A DNA stretch of 5,864 bases from Bacteroidales bacterium (GTDB taxonomy: Bacteria > Bacteroidota > Bacteroidia > Bacteroidales > UBA3663), in the NCBI GenBank assembly GCA_017632695.1, contig JAGBQS010000279.1:1-5864 (forward strand). Reading direction: 5' to 3'. The translations under genes and the position numbers were made by a program. Under the pieces are notes generated by a model, which worked only from the letters and a program-made list of their open reading frames with translations, did not search any database and was not told the origin of the DNA. Shown here in pieces: positions 1-5,049 of the stretch (positions are counted from its first letter, which is position 1; each line of letters opens with the position of its first letter).

Positions 1-2
1 AC

Positions 3-1340
3 GACAACTGGGGCAATATCCGCCGGGTGCCTGCCACTTCACACAAAGGCGGCTTCGGCATGTACTATCATGTTGACTATGTAGGCGCACCCCGCAACAC
101 CAAATGGGCCAACGTCACTCCGGCCGCCCACATGTGGGAACAGATGCAGTTATGCTACCAGTACGGCATCGATAAGCTTTGGATTCTGAATGTAGGCGAC
201 CTGAAACCGATGGAATATCCGATCCAGCTGTTCCTCGACATGGCCTGGAATCCGGAGAAGTTTGCCGATCCGGCCAGCATCCAACAGCACACCGACCGTT
301 TCTGCCAAGGCATCGTAGGTGCCGACGGCGACGGAGCAAGCGTTGCCTTAGGCAAGCAGATGGGACGTATGCTCACGCGCTACACGACCTTCAACGGCCG
401 TGTTACGCCCGAGATGCTGAATGCCAGGACCTACAACCTGCAGACAGGCGAATGGCAGATGGTTACCGATCAGTACAAGGCTCTTGCAGCCGATGCTGCC
501 GACCTGTATCAGAAATTGCCAAAGGCATCGAAAGACAGTTACGCCCAGTTGCTGCTATACCCGATCCAGTCAATGGCAAACCTGTATGAGATGTATTTCG
601 CACTGGCCCGGGGTGATCAGGAGAAAGTGGATTACTGCTTCGGCAAGGATCAGGAACTGACCGACTTCTATCACCGGATCAATGGCGGCAAATGGAACCA
701 TCTGATGGACCAGTCCCACATCGGCTACAAGAGTTGGAACGACCCGCCGAAGAATGTCCGTCCTCAGGTTCCTGCCGATACACAGACAAAGGACGGAACA
801 GCGTCGGGCTATATCTTCCAGGCTCCGCAGGGCGGCTACATCAGCATCGAGGCCGAACACTACCACGAAGCCAAGGGAACGGACGCAGCCAGATGGCTCA
901 CCATTCCCAACTACGGACGCACGCTGAGCGGCGTAGCCCTCTGGCCCTACACGGCAGCTACTGACGGAGCAGAAATCTCGTACAGCTTCGAACTGCCGGC
1001 ATACGCAAAAGAGGTGAAGGTACACGTTATTACCAACTCTACCCTGCCCTTCCTGCGCCGTGAAGGTCACCGTTACACCGTTCAGCTGGATGGCAGCGAA
1101 GCAGTCGAGGTTAACTACAACGGCGATCTCACCGAAGAAAACCAATGGCACATGTACGATGTGGTTGCCACCCGCATCATCGAAAAAACCGTCAAGCTGA
1201 AAGCCGACGGCAGCAAGTCCGTTCACCGGTTAACCATCCGTCCGATTGAACCGGGCATGGTACTCGAAAAGATTGTCATCGACTTCGGAGGCTATCAGCC
1301 GCAACACCTTTTCGGTTCGGAAAACGCGTTCAGAAACTGA
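3..1340 (+). CDS. GH115 alpha-glucuronidase, C-terminal half (5' partial)
   Basis: The reading frame is open from the window edge (first full codon at 3) to TGA at 1338-1340, giving 445 residues. GH115 enzymes remove (4-O-methyl)glucuronic acid from internal and terminal xylose units of glucuronoxylan. Counting from the edge, family-typical stretches are DNWGN (1-5), GGFGMYYHVDYVG (16-28), NVGDLKPME (63-71), a helical part (about 130-220), GGKWNHLMDQSHIGY (228-242), and a C-terminal beta-rich domain opening with GYISIEAEHY (about 277-287). Bacterial GH115 proteins are usually about 800-900 residues, so roughly the first half, including the signal peptide and probably most of the catalytic barrel, lies outside. 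The GTG at 27 is not a start, because the conserved DNWGN motif lies upstream of it in frame. The C-terminus looks complete. Location in the cell cannot be judged. A promoter follows the gene, so it probably ends, or belongs to, a separate transcription unit. Family call is firm; activity is by homology. Confidence 0.93.
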   Translation, partial: DNWGNIRRVPATSHKGGFGMYYHVDYVGAPRNTKWANVTPAAHMWEQMQLCYQYGIDKLWILNVGDLKPMEYPIQLFLDMAWNPEKFADPASIQQHTDRFCQGIVGADGDGASVALGKQMGRMLTRYTTFNGRVTPEMLNARTYNLQTGEWQMVTDQYKALAADAADLYQKLPKASKDSYAQLLLYPIQSMANLYEMYFALARGDQEKVDYCFGKDQELTDFYHRINGGKWNHLMDQSHIGYKSWNDPPKNVRPQVPADTQTKDGTASGYIFQAPQGGYISIEAEHYHEAKGTDAARWLTIPNYGRTLSGVALWPYTAATDGAEISYSFELPAYAKEVKVHVITNSTLPFLRREGHRYTVQLDGSEAVEVNYNGDLTEENQWHMYDVVATRIIEKTVKLKADGSKSVHRLTIRPIEPGMVLEKIVIDFGGYQPQHLFGSENAFRN

Positions 1341-1370
1341 AAATAATACATAGATAAAAGGAAATGAAAC

Positions 1371-1384
1371 AAACGGACCCGTTT
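1371..1384. promoter_or_regulatory. 14-bp palindrome (AAACGG-AC-CCGTTT) after GH115
   Basis: Two perfect 6-bp arms are separated by 2 nt, 30 nt after the GH115 stop and about 45 nt upstream of the predicted -33 box. As RNA it could form only a short stem (5 bp with a GACC loop) followed by a short T run, so it would be a weak terminator. As DNA it has the look of a small dimer-binding operator. Nothing in the sequence decides between these, and a chance palindrome is possible. Confidence 0.25.
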
Positions 1385-1390
1385 TCCCAA

Positions 1391-1421
1391 TCTTGTAATA
1401 TTTTCAATAGTTTTTGTAACA
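1391..1421 (+). promoter_or_regulatory. Direct repeat TYTTGTAAYA, two copies 21 bp apart (possible activator site)
   Basis: TCTTGTAATA (1391-1400) and TTTTGTAACA (1412-1421) match at 8 of 10 positions and share the core TTGTAA. Their starts are exactly 21 bp apart, two helical turns, so both face the same side of DNA. They lie just upstream of the predicted promoter. AraC-type DNA-binding domains commonly bind such phased direct repeats, and hybrid two-component regulators of Bacteroidetes xylan loci (XynR type) end in that domain. That such a regulator binds here is inference; no regulator gene is in the window. The tract is AT-rich, which raises the odds of chance similarity. Confidence 0.35.
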
Positions 1422-1428
1422 AAAAATT

Positions 1429-1459
1429 TTGGCTGCTGGCAATAAAATTATCAACTTTG
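1429..1459 (+). promoter_or_regulatory. Bacteroidetes-type sigma(ABfr) promoter for the symporter operon
   Basis: TTG at 1429-1431 is followed after 20 nt by CAACTTTG at 1452-1459. The Bacteroidetes primary sigma factor recognises a -33 TTG and a -7 TAnnTTTG about 19-21 nt apart; here one base of the -7 box differs (C for T at its first position) and the spacing fits. Transcription would begin a few bases after 1459, leaving an A/T-rich leader of about 30 nt before ATG 1498 with no obvious Shine-Dalgarno, as is common in this phylum. Other TTTG matches nearby (1424-1431, 1463-1470) lack a properly spaced TTG. Confidence 0.55.
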
Positions 1460-1497
1460 TGCCACAATTTGATAAATTAATACTAAAATTCAACACA

Positions 1498-2889
1498 ATG
1501 GCAACATCTGAAGAATCGAAAGGATTCTACAAACTCTCCTGGTTACAGCGCATCGGCTTCGGTTCCGGTGACTTGGCACAGAACCTGATTTTCCAGACTA
1601 CGTGCATGTACCTTCTGTTTTTCTACACGGACATCTATGGCCTGGATGCAGTCGATGTATCGGTCATGTTCACGGTAGGTAATATTGCAAATGTGATATG
1701 GGATCCCATTGTAGGAGCCCTGATCGACAAACATTCACCTCTGTTGGGCAAATACCGTGCCTATCTGGTATATGTGGGCATTCCGCTTACAGGCTTTGCA
1801 ATCCTGTGTTTCTGGAACGGCTTTGCCCCGTCATTGCTTTACGCGTACGTTACCTATATTGCAATGACCCTGCTCTATACCTTTATTAATGTGCCTTACG
1901 GAGCCCTGAATTCTTCGCTTACCCGCGATACCGACGAAATTACCATTCTGACCTCCGTCCGTATGTTCATGGCAAACTGCGGCGGCCTGGCTGTAGGATC
2001 CGGCTTGCCGTTGCTCATCGCCTACTTCACCAGCGAGGAGTGCGAGGGACTGCCCAAAGACCCGACTGCCTGGTTCACCACCATGACCATATATGCGTTG
2101 GTAGGCCTCGCGCTGCTGTTCTTCTGCTTCAGCCAATGTAAGGAACGGGTGGTAATGGATGCCAGCGAAGCTGCCAACGTAAAGATCAGCGACCTTTGGA
2201 TGGCGTTCTTTACGAACCGTCCGCTGCGCGTCATCGCCTTCTTCTTCATCACGGCCTTTGCCATGATGTCGATTGGCAACGCAGCCGGAGCATACTTCAT
2301 CAACAGCAACATGCACGGATCGCCTGACCAGCTCTCTATTTTCATGGGATTGGGATCTGCACCTTCGTTCATCTTCATGCCTCTGGTTCCTATCATCAAG
2401 AAGCTGGTTGGCAAAAAGAACATGTTCTACATCTTCCTCAGCATCGCCATCATCGGCATGGCTTTCCTGTATGCGGTTGCCAAGATGGAGAATCCGAGCA
2501 TGAACCTCGTCTATATTGCTCAGTTCGTAAAATCGACGGGTGTCATTGTTGCCACCGGTTATATGTGGGCACTGGTTCCTGAAGTCATCTCGTACGGCGA
2601 GTATGTGAGCGGCAAGCGTATTGCCGGCATCGTCAATGCCCTGACCGGAATCTTCTTCAAGGCTGGCATGACACTGGGCAGCGTGGTAGCTCCCGCCATC
2701 CTGGCTTATGTTGCCTACAACCCGGAAGTCATCGACCAGACTCCTGAAGCCGAGGAGGGCATCCTGTGGTTGGTATGTATCATTCCTGCCGCTCTGCTGC
2801 TGCTGGCTATGTTCATCATCTCGAAGTATGAGCTGACCGACGAGAAGATTGACCAGATTAATCGTGAAATTGAAAAAAGAAATGCGTAA
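1498..2889 (+). CDS. GPH-family (MelB/XynP-like) MFS sugar:cation symporter
   Basis: This 463-residue protein has about 12 hydrophobic spans (roughly 17-42, 55-77, 86-107, 112-134, 152-177, 192-211, 241-268, 278-300, 306-328, 335-361, 374-406, 420-442), the usual size for glycoside-pentoside-hexuronide:cation symporters of the inner membrane. Family signs are GFGSGDLAQN near 20-29, FFYTD at 41-45, WDPIVGALIDK at 68-78 followed by the GKYRAYL loop, NVPYGAL at 131-137 and PEVISYGEY at 361-369. Aligned by hand to E. coli MelB, D69 matches cation ligand D59, while N65 and N131 stand where MelB has D55 and D124. Its place between a promoter and xylanolytic genes suggests import of xylo-oligosaccharides; it occupies the position of the Prevotella bryantii xynD symporter as I remember that cluster. 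ATG 1498 was chosen over an in-frame TTG at 1429, because the extra 23 codons would run through the promoter. The substrate is inferred, not shown. Confidence 0.92.
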   Translation: MATSEESKGFYKLSWLQRIGFGSGDLAQNLIFQTTCMYLLFFYTDIYGLDAVDVSVMFTVGNIANVIWDPIVGALIDKHSPLLGKYRAYLVYVGIPLTGFAILCFWNGFAPSLLYAYVTYIAMTLLYTFINVPYGALNSSLTRDTDEITILTSVRMFMANCGGLAVGSGLPLLIAYFTSEECEGLPKDPTAWFTTMTIYALVGLALLFFCFSQCKERVVMDASEAANVKISDLWMAFFTNRPLRVIAFFFITAFAMMSIGNAAGAYFINSNMHGSPDQLSIFMGLGSAPSFIFMPLVPIIKKLVGKKNMFYIFLSIAIIGMAFLYAVAKMENPSMNLVYIAQFVKSTGVIVATGYMWALVPEVISYGEYVSGKRIAGIVNALTGIFFKAGMTLGSVVAPAILAYVAYNPEVIDQTPEAEEGILWLVCIIPAALLLLAMFIISKYELTDEKIDQINREIEKRNA

Positions 2890-4018
2890 ACAGAGATTCA
2901 CTTTTCAATACATCATCCTGGCTGCTGCCTTACTGCTCACATCAGCGTGCAGTACCCCGCAGCCAGCGGAAAAAACATTGAAAGAAGCTTTCGACGGCAA
3001 GTTCCTGATGGGTTGTGCCATCAATGTTGACCAGAGTTCCGGACGCGACGTCGTGGCCGACAGCCTGATTGTCCGCCACTTCAACAGCATCGTAGCCGAA
3101 AACTGCATGAAATGCGAGAAGATTCATCCGCTGGAAAACGAGTATTTCTGGGATGATGCCGACCAGTTCGTTCAGTTCGGCGAAAAGAACAACATGGTCA
3201 TCATCGGTCATTGCCTGCTTTGGCACAGCCAGTGTGCACCCTGGTTCTTCCATGATGAGAAAGGCAATCTGGTATCGGCCGACGTGCTGAAGCAGCGCAT
3301 CAGGGATCACATCACGACCATTGTAACCCGGTATAAGGGACGTGTCAGGGGATGGGATGTGGTGAACGAGGCAATCATGGACGACGGCACCTACCGCGAT
3401 TCCTATTTTTATCAGATTCTGGGCGAAGAATTCATTCCTTTTGCTTTCGAGTGTGCACATGCCGCCGATCCCGATGCCGAACTTTACCTGAACGACTACA
3501 GCATGGCCAAGCCCGGCAAACGCGAGGCATACGTCAAACTTATCGGCCAGCTGCAGGAGAAAGGTCTTCACATTGACGCCATCGGTATTCAGGCTCACGC
3601 AGGCATGGACTATCCCGACATGAACGACATGGAGCAGACCATTCAGGCCTACATCGGGACCGGCATCGATGTCATGTTCACCGAACTCGACATCAATGCT
3701 TTGCCGAACGTCTTCGAGAACGGCAACGAAAATGCGGCTGTTGAAGAACGATTTGAATACGAACAGCGCATGAACCCATATGTCAACGGTATGCCTGCCG
3801 ACTCGCTTCAGGTATGGAACAGCCGCGTTCAGGGTATGTTCGACCTGGCCCTGAAATATCACGAGCACTTCCGCCGCGTGTGCATGTGGGGTCTGTGCGA
3901 CCAGCAATCGTGGCTCAACGACTGGCCGATGCCAGGACGTACCAACTACCCGTTGCTCTTCGACCGCAACTACCGGCTGAAGCCCGTAATGCAGAAATAT
4001 ACGATGACTGCACACTAA
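2882..4018 (+). CDS. xynA: GH10 endo-1,4-beta-xylanase, lipoprotein
   Basis: This 378-residue protein hydrolyses internal beta-1,4 xylosidic bonds with retention. Residues 1-23 form a lipoprotein signal: K/R-rich start, hydrophobic core at 10-19, then TSA-C23. Threonine at -3 makes the lipobox slightly non-canonical. The rest is a single compact GH10 barrel without a binding module. Key residues seen are E73-N74 and M76-K77, WH at 114-115, acid/base E163 in WDVVNEA, Q237 and H239 in GIQAH, nucleophile E268 in FTELD, and WGLCD (336-340) near the end. No acidic run follows C23, so a surface-export signal is not evident and a periplasmic side is favoured. ATG 2882 overlaps the symporter stop by 8 nt (ATGCGTAA), which suggests translational coupling; the upstream in-frame start at 2849 would add charged residues before the signal peptide. 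The symbol follows the Prevotella gene in the same relative position. Family and catalytic assignment are firm; location is inferred. Confidence 0.95.
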   Translation: MRKQRFTFQYIILAAALLLTSACSTPQPAEKTLKEAFDGKFLMGCAINVDQSSGRDVVADSLIVRHFNSIVAENCMKCEKIHPLENEYFWDDADQFVQFGEKNNMVIIGHCLLWHSQCAPWFFHDEKGNLVSADVLKQRIRDHITTIVTRYKGRVRGWDVVNEAIMDDGTYRDSYFYQILGEEFIPFAFECAHAADPDAELYLNDYSMAKPGKREAYVKLIGQLQEKGLHIDAIGIQAHAGMDYPDMNDMEQTIQAYIGTGIDVMFTELDINALPNVFENGNENAAVEERFEYEQRMNPYVNGMPADSLQVWNSRVQGMFDLALKYHEHFRRVCMWGLCDQQSWLNDWPMPGRTNYPLLFDRNYRLKPVMQKYTMTAH

Positions 4019-4026
4019 TTCATAAG

Positions 4027-4093
4027 ACCAAACGTTATTACAATACATCCTACTAACTACTAATATCTACTGATATGGCAACCAAACGTTATT
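4027..4093 (+). repeat. 13-bp perfect direct repeat flanking the GH43 start codon
   Basis: ACCAAACGTTATT occurs at 4027-4039, in the spacer after the xylanase gene, and again at 4081-4093, where it encodes residues 3-6 of the GH43 protein. The copies are 54 nt apart, a multiple of three, and contain the palindromic core AACGTT. The match stops at both edges. Such a long match so close together is unlikely by chance. It could be a trace of a small duplication around the start, or a repeated binding site; the sequence does not say which. Confidence 0.5.
4050..4073 (+). repeat. CTACTAA short tandem repeat before the GH43 start
   Basis: CTACTAA is repeated head to tail at 4050-4056 and 4057-4063, and a variant CTACTGA follows after 3 nt at 4067-4073, ending one base before ATG 4075. 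It fills the place where a ribosome binding site would sit, and there is no purine-rich Shine-Dalgarno. It may keep the leader unstructured, or may be simple slippage. No promoter-like TTTG box is seen in the 56-nt gap. Confidence 0.35.
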
Positions 4094-5049
4094 TATGGCC
4101 AGCGGACTATATGGCCGACCCATCCGTACATATCTTCAACGGCAAGATTTATATCTATCCCAGTCATGACTATTATTCGGGTATCCCGGAAGACGACTGG
4201 GGCATCCACTTCGACATGAAGGACTATCACGCATTCTCGATTGAGGGTGACCCCATGACCGGGACCGTTACCGACCACGGAGTTGTGCTGAAGCGCGAAG
4301 ATATCCCCTGGGCGAAGAAACAGCTTTGGGATTGCGACGTACAGGAGAAAGACGGCAAATACTATATGTATTTCCCGGCCAAGGACAAGACCGGCATCTT
4401 CCGTTGCGGCGTAGCCATTGCCGACAAGCCGGAAGGTCCGTTCATCCCGCAGCCGGATCCGATCCGCGGCAGCTACAGCATCGACTATGCCGTCTTCAAG
4501 GACGGTGATGACTATCTGATGTACTTCGGCGGCATCTGGGGCGGACAGCTTCAGCGTTACAACGAGGAGAACGAGGCCGTCAACGATATCCGATTCCCGG
4601 AAGGCGACGAACCCTGCATCTCACCGCGCGTGGTGAAACTGAGCAAGGACATGCTGCAGTTTGCCGAAGATCCGAAACCTATCCGCATTGTTTACGAGGA
4701 CGGGACTCCGATGAAAGCCGGCGATCCGCATCACTTCTTCGAGGCCTCGTGGATGCACAAGTACAACGGCAAATACTACTTCAGCTATTCGACCGGCGAT
4801 ACCCACTTCCTGTGCTACGCCGTGAGCGACAATCCTTACGGTCCGTTTGTTTATCAGGGCGAGATCCTGACTCCTGTTCTGGGTTGGACAACCCACCACA
4901 TCATTGTTGAATACGAAGGAAAATGGTATCTGTTCCATCATGATTGCGGTCCGTCGAAAGGTTACACTCCGCTCCGCAGCCTGAAAGTTTGTGAACTGAA
5001 ATACGACGAAAATGGCAAGATCATTCCTATCGACGGCATGGCTGAGTAG
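4075..5049 (+). CDS. xynB: GH43 beta-xylosidase / alpha-L-arabinofuranosidase, cytoplasmic
   Basis: This 324-residue inverting glycosidase is predicted to split xylo-oligosaccharides to xylose, perhaps also removing arabinose. It is a single five-bladed propeller without accessory domains. The three expected acids are visible: general base D15 in MADPSVH, pKa-tuning D137 in YSIDYAVF, and general acid E223 in FFEASWMHK. H274-H275 in WTTHHIIVEY match the conserved central histidine region. Length and motifs resemble subfamily GH43_1 and the Prevotella exo-xylanase XynB; the subfamily was judged by eye. There is no signal peptide, since the protein starts MATKRYLWPADYM, so it should act in the cytoplasm on oligosaccharides brought in by the symporter encoded two genes upstream. 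It starts 56 nt after the xylanase stop. Its last 12 codons and stop overlap the next gene in another frame. Substrate preference between xyloside and arabinofuranoside cannot be told from sequence alone. Confidence 0.92.
   Translation: MATKRYLWPADYMADPSVHIFNGKIYIYPSHDYYSGIPEDDWGIHFDMKDYHAFSIEGDPMTGTVTDHGVVLKREDIPWAKKQLWDCDVQEKDGKYYMYFPAKDKTGIFRCGVAIADKPEGPFIPQPDPIRGSYSIDYAVFKDGDDYLMYFGGIWGGQLQRYNEENEAVNDIRFPEGDEPCISPRVVKLSKDMLQFAEDPKPIRIVYEDGTPMKAGDPHHFFEASWMHKYNGKYYFSYSTGDTHFLCYAVSDNPYGPFVYQGEILTPVLGWTTHHIIVEYEGKWYLFHHDCGPSKGYTPLRSLKVCELKYDENGKIIPIDGMAE

Noticed and set aside
27..29. GTG as the start of the first gene
   Set aside because: Conserved GH115 residues (DNWGN) are encoded in frame upstream to the window edge, so the gene simply enters from outside.
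570..1226. Minus-strand open frame (218 codons) opposite GH115
   Set aside because: It is a shadow of the GH115 C-terminal region; no recognisable domain.
1429..1431. TTG as an alternative start for the symporter
   Set aside because: The extra 23 codons are AT-rich, run through the predicted -7 box, and precede a normal family N-terminus that begins at ATG 1498. The same TTG fits better as the -33 element.
1466..1478. AATTT-GAT-AAATT inverted repeat in the symporter leader
   Set aside because: A 5-bp all-A/T stem in an AT-rich leader is too weak and too likely by chance to call a riboswitch or attenuator.
2849..2851. Upstream start for the xylanase
   Set aside because: It would put 11 extra, mostly charged residues ahead of a typical lipoprotein signal and enlarge the overlap with the symporter to 41 nt. 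ATG 2882 gives a normal signal peptide.
1831..2901. Long minus-strand open frame (356 codons) opposite the symporter
   Set aside because: It is antisense to a clear 12-helix transporter, its translation is low-complexity polar and His/Gln/Asp-rich with no domain I recognise, and it has no plausible leader. It follows from codon bias on the + strand.
2942..4048. Long minus-strand open frame (368 codons) opposite the GH10 gene
   Set aside because: The + strand shows all GH10 motifs and a signal peptide; the antisense product resembles no family I know.
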